Assembly: GCF_000799715.1 (NCBI RefSeq)
Contig: NZ_JUHG01000013.1
Coordinates: 62,001-126,000, forward strand
DNA length: 64,000 nucleotides
Direction: 5' to 3'
Origin: Martinezella rhizogenes
GTDB taxonomy: Bacteria > Pseudomonadota > Alphaproteobacteria > Rhizobiales > Rhizobiaceae
Shown here: positions 7,350-14,824 of the stretch, piece after piece
Position numbering within the stretch: the stretch's first letter is position 1
Layout: every line of letters begins with the position of its first letter
Made by a program: the position numbers and the translations under genes
The notes under the pieces: model-generated
What the model was told of the DNA's origin: nothing
Database searches by the model: none
What the model saw: only the letters and a program-made list of their open reading frames with translations

Positions 7350-8351
7350 ATGAAAAAATTACTTGCGTCCACATGCTTGATGTTTGGCCTGCTCGCAGGC
7401 GCCTCCTTTGCCAATGCCGCCGAATGCGGCAGCGTCACCATCGCCAGCATGAATTGGCAGAGCGCCGAGGTCCTTTCCAATCTCGACAAGATCATCCTGA
7501 ACGAAGGCTACGGCTGCCAGGCGGAAATCACCGTCGGCGACACCGTCCCGACAATCACCTCCATGGCGGAAAAGGGCCAGCCGGACATCGCGCCGGAAGC
7601 ATGGGTCGATCTGCTTCCCGATGTCGTTAAGAAGGGAACGGAAGAGGGCAAAATCGTCGCGGTCGGCTCCCCGCTTCCAGATGGCGGCAATCAGGGCTGG
7701 TGGATTCCGAAGTATTTTGCCGATGCCCATCCTGATATCAAGACCATCCCCGACCTCCTGAAGCATCCGGACCTCTTCCCGGACCCCGAAGATCCGTCAA
7801 AGGGAGCAATCTACAACGGTCCGCAGGGTTGGGGCGGTACCGTCGTCACCTCGCAGCTCTACAAGGCTTTCGGGGCGGAGAAAGCCGGCTTCACGCTGGT
7901 GGACACAGGGTCGGCAGCCGGCCTCGATGGCTCCATTGCCAAGGCTTACGAAAGCAAGAAGGCATGGGTGGGGTACTACTGGGCGCCCACCGCTTTGCTC
8001 GGCAAGTATCCGATGGTGAAGCTGGAAGCCGGCGTTCCTGCTGACGCCGCGGAGTGGAAGCGCTGCAACACGGTTGCGGATTGTCCAGACCCGAAGCCGA
8101 ATGCATGGCCGATCGACAAGATCGTCACTCTCACGGCCAAGCCTTTTTCTGAAAAGGCCGGCCCCGAAGTCATGGACTACCTCGCGAAGCGTTCCTGGAG
8201 CAACGAGACCGTCAACAAGCTGATGGCCTGGATGACCGACAATCAGGCAAGCGGCGAAGACGGTGCGAAGCACTTCCTCAAGGAAAACAAGGACGTCTGG
8301 ACGAAGTGGGTTTCTCCGGACGCAGCCAAGAAAATCGAAGCTGCTCTCTAA
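7350..8351 (+). CDS. Glycine/proline betaine ABC transporter, substrate-binding protein (ProX/OpuAC type)
   Basis: A 333-aa periplasmic protein starting MKKLLASTCLMFGLLAG with a signal peptide cleaved after ANA. The mature part has the OpuAC organisation (VTIASMNWQSAEVLSNLDKI; PDIAPEAWVD; aromatic ligand-cage candidates in QGWWIP and VGYYWAPTAL). ATG 7350 follows AAAGGGAACGAG; upstream in-frame codons would precede the signal peptide and are rejected. First gene of a three-gene importer (binding protein, permease, ATPase). With the N-demethylase next door, proline betaine, N-methylproline or DMSP are plausible ligands. A stem-loop follows the gene. Confidence 0.85.
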   Translation: MKKLLASTCLMFGLLAGASFANAAECGSVTIASMNWQSAEVLSNLDKIILNEGYGCQAEITVGDTVPTITSMAEKGQPDIAPEAWVDLLPDVVKKGTEEGKIVAVGSPLPDGGNQGWWIPKYFADAHPDIKTIPDLLKHPDLFPDPEDPSKGAIYNGPQGWGGTVVTSQLYKAFGAEKAGFTLVDTGSAAGLDGSIAKAYESKKAWVGYYWAPTALLGKYPMVKLEAGVPADAAEWKRCNTVADCPDPKPNAWPIDKIVTLTAKPFSEKAGPEVMDYLAKRSWSNETVNKLMAWMTDNQASGEDGAKHFLKENKDVWTKWVSPDAAKKIEAAL

Positions 8352-8362
8352 ACTTCTATCCT

Positions 8363-8384
8363 GCGGTGCGCGAAAGCGCGCCGC
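8363..8384 (+). promoter_or_regulatory. GC-rich stem-loop between binding-protein and permease genes
   Basis: GCGGTGCGC, loop GAAA, GCGCGCCGC: a 9-bp stem with one G-U pair and a GNRA-type tetraloop 11 bp after the binding-protein stop codon. There is no T-run, so it is more likely an mRNA-stabilising or attenuating hairpin that keeps the binding protein more abundant than the permease. Confidence 0.6.
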
Positions 8385-8450
8385 CTCTCAACAGCCGACA
8401 AAATCAAAAAGACTTGAGCCACGGCTTCTTGCATAAAGAAGGGGAACCGA

Positions 8451-9338
8451 ATGGAATGGTTTTATAAATTTCCGCACATGGACGATGACGCCCTGCGGAA
8501 CCTGAAGAAGGCGATAGACGACGGCTTTCGCGGCTTTACGCGCGCCTATGGCGACACGATTGAAGGCCTGTTTTCGCCACTGCAACGCTTTCTGATTGCC
8601 GCCGATCGCTTCATGACGCAGACGCCGTGGCCAATCATTACTCTGATCATTCTCGTGATCGCCTGGTTTGCGACCCGCAGCCTGAAGATCGTTTTCGGCT
8701 GTCTCGTCATTCTGCTGCTGATCGGCTATTTCGACATGTGGGACGACACCATGCGGACGGTCTCGATGATCTTCGTCTGCACCATCCTGTCAATCGCCAT
8801 CGGCATTCCGATCGGCATCCTGATGGCGCGTTCCAACACGGTTCAAAGGATCATCAATCCTATCCTCGACGTGATGCAGACCATGCCGAGCTTCGTCTAC
8901 CTGATCCCGGTCGTCATGCTGCTCGGGATTGGCAAGGTGCCCGGCCTGATCGCCGTCGTCATCTACGCCATCCCACCCATGATCAGATTGACCGACCTCG
9001 GCATCCGTCTCGTCGACAAGGACGTGCTGGAGGCTGCCGACGCCTTTGGAACCTCGAACGCACAAAAGCTCTTCAAGGTCCAGCTTCCGCTCGCCTTGCC
9101 CACGATCATGGCTGGCATCAACCAGACCATCATGATGGCCCTTGCCATGGTCGTTGTCGCCTCAATGATCGGTGTGCAGGGCCTCGGCCAGCCTGTCCTG
9201 AAGGCGATCGCCAACCAGTATTTTACATTGGGAATGTTCAACGGCCTTGCCATCGTCGGCATCGCCGTCATCTTCGACCGGGTCAGCCAGGCCTATGGCA
9301 AAAGGCTCCAGAAGCATCGGGAGATCGTCCATGGCTGA
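8451..9338 (+). CDS. Betaine ABC transporter permease (ProW/OpuAB type)
   Basis: A 295-aa inner-membrane permease. An N-terminal cytoplasmic stretch (~60 residues) precedes helices at PWPIITLIILVIAWFATRS, IVFGCLVILLLIGYF and onward. The BPD_transp_1 coupling (EAA) loop is seen in EAADAFGTSNAQKLFKVQLPLALPTIMAG, typical of ProW. ATG 8451 is preceded by AAGGGGAACCGA. The stop overlaps the start of the ATPase gene by 8 bp, implying translational coupling. Confidence 0.88.
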   Translation: MEWFYKFPHMDDDALRNLKKAIDDGFRGFTRAYGDTIEGLFSPLQRFLIAADRFMTQTPWPIITLIILVIAWFATRSLKIVFGCLVILLLIGYFDMWDDTMRTVSMIFVCTILSIAIGIPIGILMARSNTVQRIINPILDVMQTMPSFVYLIPVVMLLGIGKVPGLIAVVIYAIPPMIRLTDLGIRLVDKDVLEAADAFGTSNAQKLFKVQLPLALPTIMAGINQTIMMALAMVVVASMIGVQGLGQPVLKAIANQYFTLGMFNGLAIVGIAVIFDRVSQAYGKRLQKHREIVHG

Positions 9339-10395
9339 TCAACATTTCGGCGGGATCAAGATCCGCCACCTGTACAAGATTTTCGGTCCGAATCCTTTGG
9401 CTCACGTCGACGCCGTTCAGAAAGGGCTGACGAAAGCCGAACTGAACGAAAAGCATGGACATGTGCTGGGTTTGAGAGACATCAATATCGAGATCTCGTC
9501 GGGCTGCATCCAGGTCATTATGGGTCTTTCCGGTTCGGGAAAGTCGACCCTCATCCGGCACATCAACCGGCTGATCGACCCGACCGCCGGCGAGGTGCTG
9601 GTTGACGGTGTGGATGTCGTCAAGATGAACGAAGCCGAACTGCGCACCTTTCGCCGCCATCAGACCGCGATGGTCTTCCAGAAGTTTGCGTTGCTGCCGC
9701 ATCGCAACGTCCTCGACAACACGATGTTCGGCCTCGAAGTCCAGGGTGTCGACCGGTCGAAGGCCCGCGACGTCGCCATGCGATGGCTGGAGCGGGTTGG
9801 ATTGAGGGGCTTCGAGCAGAAATATCCCAACCAGCTTTCCGGCGGCATGCAGCAGCGTGTCGGCCTGGCGCGCGCCCTTTCCAACGACGCCCCGGTGCTG
9901 CTGATGGACGAGGCTTTTTCGGCACTCGATCCGCTGATCCGCATGGACATGCAGACGGTTCTTCTCGACATCCAGAAGGAGATCAAGAAAACCATCGTCT
10001 TCATTACCCACGATCTCGACGAAGCGCTTCGCCTGGGCGACCAGATCGCCATCCTGCGCGATGGAGAAATCATCCAGCAAGGCACCAGCCAGGATATCGT
10101 CCTGAGGCCGGCCGACGAATACGTCGCCAACTTCGTCAAGGAGGTCAATCGCGGTCGGGTTGTCCATGTCGAAGCCGTTATGAGACCTTTGCGAGCCGGT
10201 ATGGCTTCGGCGGGAGCCAGAATTGCTGCGGGGTCAACGGTTGAAGAGGCCATGCGATTGCTGGCGTTGGCTCCGGACGGTGATGTCGTGGTGACCTCGC
10301 CTGAAGGAGATCCCTTGGGATTGGTCAACCTGCGCGAGCTTGCCATTGCCATGGTCAATTCGCACACCGCCGCTCCTCACGCGGCCGCAGTGTAA
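9331..10395 (+). CDS. Betaine ABC transporter ATP-binding protein (ProV/OpuAA type)
   Basis: About 354 aa from ATG 9331, which overlaps the permease stop. The N-terminal extension HLYKIFGPNP...GLTKAELNEKHGHVLGLRD is typical of ProV. Walker A is at residues 65-73 (GLSGSGKST), the Q-loop in VFQKFALLPH, the signature LSGGMQQR near 169, and Walker B VLLMDEAFSALD just after. The last ~90 residues have a tandem-CBS-like character (AGSTVEEAMRLLALAPDGDVVVT), the osmosensing module of this family, but only one CBS unit is obvious. Energises the ProX/ProW-like importer. Confidence 0.88.
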   Translation: MADQHFGGIKIRHLYKIFGPNPLAHVDAVQKGLTKAELNEKHGHVLGLRDINIEISSGCIQVIMGLSGSGKSTLIRHINRLIDPTAGEVLVDGVDVVKMNEAELRTFRRHQTAMVFQKFALLPHRNVLDNTMFGLEVQGVDRSKARDVAMRWLERVGLRGFEQKYPNQLSGGMQQRVGLARALSNDAPVLLMDEAFSALDPLIRMDMQTVLLDIQKEIKKTIVFITHDLDEALRLGDQIAILRDGEIIQQGTSQDIVLRPADEYVANFVKEVNRGRVVHVEAVMRPLRAGMASAGARIAAGSTVEEAMRLLALAPDGDVVVTSPEGDPLGLVNLRELAIAMVNSHTAAPHAAAV

Positions 10396-10567
10396 TAAAG
10401 GCATCGGGCTGCTGAAACGTAGCGCATGCGTGCCTTGGTCGTACGGGTCTAGGCCCGCGTGAGGCTCGTGACGGCGCTGATCGTGACCCTTGCTAATCCG
10501 GAATGCCCCCTCGATGGGATCATCCCTGGATGCTTTTTCGCATGTGGGGTGCACAATCAAAAAATCT

Positions 10568-10585
10568 TGAGAAAAGCTTTTCTCA
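10568..10585. promoter_or_regulatory. LacI-family operator candidate, copy 1
   Basis: TGAGAAAAGCTTTTCTCA is a perfect 18-bp palindrome with a central GC step. An identical copy lies 33 bp downstream, about three helical turns, so two dimers would bind the same DNA face. It is positioned to repress the LacI gene and the sugar operon behind it. Confidence 0.75.
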
Positions 10586-10600
10586 TCTTGACTCTCGATA

Positions 10601-10618
10601 TGAGAAAAGCTTTTCTCA
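10601..10618. promoter_or_regulatory. LacI-family operator candidate, copy 2
   Basis: Exact second copy of the 18-bp palindrome TGAGAAAAGCTTTTCTCA, 26 bp before the proposed CTG start of the LacI gene. Confidence 0.75.
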
Positions 10619-10643
10619 CTGCAAATAATTCGGGAGAGGACAT

Positions 10644-11642
10644 CTGGAAAATCAGCGTGTCAGAAGTGGGCGGACGACGATTCACGATGTTGCCGCCGCT
10701 GCGGGTGTGAGTATTTCGACGGCATCGAAGGCGTTGAACAATACAGGTCGAATGGGCGACGAGACCCGTGAGCGGGTCAAGCGGGTCGCGACTGAAATCG
10801 GTTTTCGGCCAAATGCCTTGGCCAAAGGTCTGCTCAGCAATCGCAGCTTCACCATCGGTCTTCTGACCAACGATACCTATGGCCGTTTTACCCTCCCGGT
10901 GATGGCAGGCATTACGGAAGCGCTCGTGGATCACGGTGTCTCGGTGTTTCTCTGCACGATCGAGGATGATCCCGTTCTCGGAAAGGTTCATGTGGACGCC
11001 ATGCTCGACAAACAGGTCGACGGCATCATCGCCTCGGGAAAGAGGATCGACCGCCGGCTGCCGGTGGATCTGTCCAACCTGTCCGTGCCGGTCGTCTATG
11101 CCTTTACCGAGGGGACGTCCGACAGTGTCACCTTCTGCGCTGACGATTTTCAAGGTGCAACGCTTGCCGTCGAATGGCTGATAGGCCTTGGCCGCCGACG
11201 GATCGCCCATATCACTGGCCCGGACAGTTTCGTCTCGGTGCGCGAGCGCGCCAGGGCCTATCGCGATCTCGCCGGCGACGCATTGCCGGTGATGTACGGC
11301 GAATGGTCCGAAGCCTGGGGGCACGAGGCCGTTGCTAGGCTGTGGAGCGCGTCCGGACCAAAGCCGGACGGCATCTTCTGTGGCAACGACCAGATCGCGC
11401 GAGCGGTCGTGGATGCGCTGCGTGAGCGTAGCGTTCGTGTGCCGGAGGATGTGTCCGTGGTCGGTTTCGACAATTGGGAGATTGTCGCCGCCCAAACCCG
11501 GCCTCCGCTGACCACGGTGGATATGAATCTCAAGGCGCTCGGGCGGGAAGCCGGGCTAACGGTTCTGGCGCTGGCGGAGGGACGCGCCGTCGAACCGGGG
11601 ATCAGGACATTGCCGTGCGAATTGATCGTGCGGCAGTCGTGA
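10644..11642 (+). CDS. LacI-family transcriptional regulator (non-canonical start likely)
   Basis: The helix-turn-helix is complete only if translation begins before GTG 10707: the upstream codons read TIHDVAAAAGVSISTASKAL, the usual LacI N-terminus. Between the in-frame stop at 10626 and that motif there is no ATG, GTG or TTG. The candidates are CTG 10644, just after GGGAGAGGA, or ATT 10680. I use CTG 10644, giving about 332 aa. The effector domain is periplasmic-binding-like (SNRSFTIGLLTND near the start, PDGIFCGNDQIARAVVDAL later). It sits directly upstream of the sugar importer operon and behind two palindromic operators, so it is probably the local autoregulated repressor. Confidence 0.8.
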   Translation: MENQRVRSGRTTIHDVAAAAGVSISTASKALNNTGRMGDETRERVKRVATEIGFRPNALAKGLLSNRSFTIGLLTNDTYGRFTLPVMAGITEALVDHGVSVFLCTIEDDPVLGKVHVDAMLDKQVDGIIASGKRIDRRLPVDLSNLSVPVVYAFTEGTSDSVTFCADDFQGATLAVEWLIGLGRRRIAHITGPDSFVSVRERARAYRDLAGDALPVMYGEWSEAWGHEAVARLWSASGPKPDGIFCGNDQIARAVVDALRERSVRVPEDVSVVGFDNWEIVAAQTRPPLTTVDMNLKALGREAGLTVLALAEGRAVEPGIRTLPCELIVRQS

Positions 11643-11711
11643 GGGGGAAACCTCGAGAATTGACTGGTTGAGGAAAAAGGGCGGGAGAAACGCCCATGGG
11701 AGGAGAGAAAC

Positions 11712-12950
11712 ATGATGAAGCGACTTCTGGCCGCGACAGGCCTCATATCCTTATGCTTGATGACAAGTGCGTCTGCCGCCGAAAATATCTCGATGTGGGT
11801 GCGTTCCGGCATCGGCGATTCCTTCAAGAAGGTCGTCGAGGCGTATAATGCGGGCCACGACGACAAGGTTACCCTCACCGAGGTGCCCTTCTCCGAACTC
11901 GTGCAGAAATACGCGACCGCAATCGCCGGCGGTCAGGCCCCCGATGCGTTGTCGATGGACCTGATCTATACGCCGGCCTTTGCCGCGGCGGGCCAGCTCG
12001 AAGATCTAACCGACTGGGCCAAGGCCCTACCCTATTTCAACTCGCTCTCGCCCTCGCATGTGAAGCTTGGCACCTATGACGGCCATGTTTACGGCCTGCC
12101 GCTTTCCGTAGAGACCTCGGTCTTTGCCTGGAACAAGGATCTCTACAAGAAGGCCGGTCTCGATCCGGAAAAGGCCCCGACGACCTGGGATGAAATCGAG
12201 CAGAATGCCGAAAAGATTCGTGCGCTTGGCGGCGACACCTACGGCTTTTACTTCTCCGGCGGCGGCTGCGGCGGCTGCATGATCTTCACCTTCACACCGC
12301 TTGTTTGGGGTGCAGGTGCCGATATTCTTTCGGCTGATGGTAAGAAGGCGACGCTGGATACGCCTCAGATGCGCAAGGCGGTCGATATCTATCGCAGCAT
12401 GGTCAAGAAGGATCTGGTTCCCGCAGGTGCTGCCAGCGATACCGGCGCCAATTTCCTCAGCATCAGCAACGGCAGGATCGGCCAGCAAACGATCGGCGCC
12501 TTCTCGATCGGCACGCTGATCACGCAATATCCCGATATCCATTTCGGCGTCACCCTGATCCCCGGCGTGGACGGAACCCCATCCTCCTTTGCCGGCGGCG
12601 ATAATTTCGTCATCTCCAAGGGCACGAAGAAACTCGATGCGGTGAAGAAATTCCTCGAATACACCTATTCGCTGGAAGGCCAGAAGATCATGGCGAAATA
12701 TGGCAGCCTGCCGACGCGCGGCGATATTGCCGACCAGGTGCTGCAGGGCCTTGATCCGCGCATGCAGGTGGGCCTGAAAGCCATCTCCGTTGCCAAGACG
12801 CCCTATACGCTGCAGTTCAACGATCTGATCAACAGCGCCAACGGGCCATGGGCCGGCTTCACCAACGCCGCGATCTTCGGCAACGATGTCGACACAGCCT
12901 TCTCCAATGCCCAGTCGGAAATGCAGTCGATCATCGACAACGCCCAGTAA
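11712..12950 (+). CDS. Sugar ABC transporter substrate-binding protein (family 1)
   Basis: A 412-aa periplasmic protein with a signal peptide (MMKRLLAATGLISLCLMTSA, cleaved near ASAAE). Mature features of carbohydrate uptake transporter-1 binding proteins are visible: GGQAPDALSMDLIYTPAFAAAGQL, YGLPLSVETSVFAWNKDLYKKAGLDPEKAPTTWDEI and GGDNFVISKGTKK. AGGAG precedes ATG 11712. First structural gene of an operon with two permeases, a GH127 glycosidase and a MalK-like ATPase, so the ligand is probably an arabinose-containing oligosaccharide. A strong hairpin follows the gene. Confidence 0.87.
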   Translation: MMKRLLAATGLISLCLMTSASAAENISMWVRSGIGDSFKKVVEAYNAGHDDKVTLTEVPFSELVQKYATAIAGGQAPDALSMDLIYTPAFAAAGQLEDLTDWAKALPYFNSLSPSHVKLGTYDGHVYGLPLSVETSVFAWNKDLYKKAGLDPEKAPTTWDEIEQNAEKIRALGGDTYGFYFSGGGCGGCMIFTFTPLVWGAGADILSADGKKATLDTPQMRKAVDIYRSMVKKDLVPAGAASDTGANFLSISNGRIGQQTIGAFSIGTLITQYPDIHFGVTLIPGVDGTPSSFAGGDNFVISKGTKKLDAVKKFLEYTYSLEGQKIMAKYGSLPTRGDIADQVLQGLDPRMQVGLKAISVAKTPYTLQFNDLINSANGPWAGFTNAAIFGNDVDTAFSNAQSEMQSIIDNAQ

Positions 12951-12966
12951 CAAAAGCGCTCGACCC

Positions 12967-12991
12967 ACCGGGAGGCTTAAGGCCTCCCGGT
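12967..12991 (+). promoter_or_regulatory. Perfect 10-bp stem-loop after the sugar-binding-protein gene
   Basis: ACCGGGAGGC, loop TTAAG, GCCTCCCGGT, starting 16 bp after the stop codon and lacking a downstream T-run. Position and shape fit an intra-operon attenuator or mRNA stabiliser. Confidence 0.65.
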
Positions 12992-13020
12992 CCTTCCCAT
13001 CGGAACATCAGGAGCATTCC

Positions 13021-13938
13021 ATGGCGAGCCCTGGAGCTATTGGAGCAGTGCGGCATCGCACACGGCGGCGACGTGCCAGCTGGCACGGATTTCTCTACAT
13101 CGCGCCGGCCATGGCGCTCGTCATCGTCTTCTTCGTCGTACCCGTTCTCTTCACTGGCTGGATGAGCCTGCATAACTGGCCATTGCTCGGCAATCCGCGC
13201 TGGATCGGCTTCAACAACTACACCAGGATGCTATCGGATATCCGCTTCATGGCGGCCTTGCGTTTCACCGCCTATTACACGGTGATCGTCACCATCGCCA
13301 TATTCGCCGTCGCCTTCCCGCTAGCACTCTACGTCGAAAAACAGCGGCCTTTCGTTGGCTTCTATCGCACCATCATCTTTCTGCCCGTCGTGGTCGGTCT
13401 GGCGACCGCTTCGCTGCTCTGGGTCTGGCTCGCCAATGTCGACAGCGGCTTCTTCTCTCCGGCAGCTCAAGCCCTCGGCCTTGTCGACAAGAAGCCGAAC
13501 TTGCTAGCAGATTTCGACATGGCCTTTGCCACCATCGTCGTCATGGTGGTCTGGAAGATCGCCGGCTTCACCATGATCATCCTGCTGACCGGCCTGCAGG
13601 CAATCCCTTCCGAGCTGACGGAGGCCGCCCGCATCGATGGCGCCAGGCGCTGGCAGCGCTTTCGCTTCCTGACCCTGCCGCTGATGCGTAAGACCATCGC
13701 GCTTGCCTTGATCATCTCTGTTACCGGCTCGGTGCTCGCCTTCGACCAGTTCTACATCATGACCAGCGGCGGACCGCAGAACCGGATGATCTCGGTGGTT
13801 TATTACATCTTCAATCAGTCCTTCGTGTCCTTCAATCTCGGCTATGGGGCGGCACTGTCGATCGTTCTCCTCGTCATTCTCGTGCTGATCAGCATCGTCC
13901 AGCTCTGGCTGCTGCGCATCGGGGAGGACCGTCCATGA
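13021..13938 (+). CDS. Sugar ABC transporter permease, MalF/UgpA-like
   Basis: A 305-aa inner-membrane permease from ATG 13021. About six hydrophobic helices begin with FLYIAPAMALVIVFFVVPVL. The EAA coupling loop is ELTEAARIDGARRWQRFRFLTLPLM. An earlier in-frame start at 12886 would overlap the hairpin and binding protein and is rejected. The stop overlaps the next start in ATGA. Confidence 0.88.
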   Translation: MASPGAIGAVRHRTRRRRASWHGFLYIAPAMALVIVFFVVPVLFTGWMSLHNWPLLGNPRWIGFNNYTRMLSDIRFMAALRFTAYYTVIVTIAIFAVAFPLALYVEKQRPFVGFYRTIIFLPVVVGLATASLLWVWLANVDSGFFSPAAQALGLVDKKPNLLADFDMAFATIVVMVVWKIAGFTMIILLTGLQAIPSELTEAARIDGARRWQRFRFLTLPLMRKTIALALIISVTGSVLAFDQFYIMTSGGPQNRMISVVYYIFNQSFVSFNLGYGAALSIVLLVILVLISIVQLWLLRIGEDRP

Positions 13939-14798
13939 GCTCGGCAAAAGAACGTCGTGCACGGCGGAAATTATGGGGTGGCATCAGCTATCACAGCGTC
14001 GGCTTCATCATCGTCATCGTCTTCTTTGCACCCTTCGCAATCGCGCTACTGTCGTCATTCCGGCACGGCACGGAGGCGAGCCTGCCGCCATTGCCGCCGT
14101 GGCCAACCACCGGCTTCAGCCTCGACGCCTATCGTTCGCTCGATGGCTTCGGCGCCGGCGTGTTGCAGCACACGCTGAACTCGCTCTTGGTCTCGGTGGC
14201 GACGGTGATCCTGACGGTCATGGTCAGCCTGCTCGCCGGCTACGGCTTCTCCCGCTACAAGTTTCCGTTCAAGAACGTCTTCTTTGTCCTGATCATCGCG
14301 ACGCTGATGATCCCGTTCCAGTCGATCCTGACACCGCTTTTCATCATGCTGGCGAAGCTCGGGCTCAACAATTCGCTCATCGGGCTGACGCTTGTCTATG
14401 TCACCCTGCAACTGCCCTTCTCGGTCTTCATGATGCGCAACGCCTTCGATGCGGTACCGAAGGAAATCGAGGAGGCCGCCCGCATCGACGGTGCACGGGA
14501 CCTGAAACTGCTCTTCCGCGTGCTACTGCCTCTGGTGCTCCCCGGCGTGGCAACCGTTGCGATCTTCGCTTTTCTCAACGCCTGGAACGAATTCCTGGCC
14601 GCGCTAATCCTGCTTTCCAGCAGCGAGAAATTCACCCTGCCGGTGCTGATGATCGCTGTCCGGACCGGGCGGCTCGGCGCCGTCAATTGGGGTGCGGTCC
14701 AGGCCGGAATCGCCGTCATGACCATCCCCTGCGTCATCGTCTTCCTGCTTCTGCAACGCTACTACATGCGCGGCCTGATGGCCGGCGCGGTGAAATAA
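13935..14798 (+). CDS. Sugar ABC transporter permease, MalG/UgpE-like
   Basis: A 287-aa permease partner. Hydrophobic helices include FIIVIVFFAPFAIALLSSF and VFFVLIIATLMIPFQSIL. The coupling loop EIEEAARIDGARDLKLLFRVLLPLVLPG is typical of MalG-type subunits. Translation is coupled to the preceding permease by a 4-bp overlap. Confidence 0.88.
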   Translation: MSSAKERRARRKLWGGISYHSVGFIIVIVFFAPFAIALLSSFRHGTEASLPPLPPWPTTGFSLDAYRSLDGFGAGVLQHTLNSLLVSVATVILTVMVSLLAGYGFSRYKFPFKNVFFVLIIATLMIPFQSILTPLFIMLAKLGLNNSLIGLTLVYVTLQLPFSVFMMRNAFDAVPKEIEEAARIDGARDLKLLFRVLLPLVLPGVATVAIFAFLNAWNEFLAALILLSSSEKFTLPVLMIAVRTGRLGAVNWGAVQAGIAVMTIPCVIVFLLLQRYYMRGLMAGAVK

Positions 14799-14824
14799 AT
14801 ACTCTAACGAAACGGGTTAACGCT

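Larger units (their letters stand above)
10396..10643. promoter_or_regulatory. Intergenic region with LacI-type operators
   Basis: Between the betaine ATPase and the LacI gene. The first ~165 bp contain only a weak quasi-palindrome (CGGGTCTAGGCCCG), without a T-run. The right part holds two identical palindromes, listed separately, and then GGGAGAGGA, a good ribosome binding site for the LacI gene. I see no gene here. Confidence 0.6.

Noticed and set aside
10445..10460. Terminator after the betaine ATPase gene (CGGGTCTAGGCCCG)
   Set aside because: Short, imperfect stem and no T-run; too weak to call.
10557..11495. 312-codon minus-strand frame opposite the LacI gene
   Set aside because: Runs through the twin palindromes and mirrors the LacI coding sequence; translation has no recognisable fold.
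13973..14824. N-terminal extension of the GH127 frame by 284 codons
   Set aside because: Overlaps the MalG-like permease completely and the family N-terminus begins at ATG 14825.
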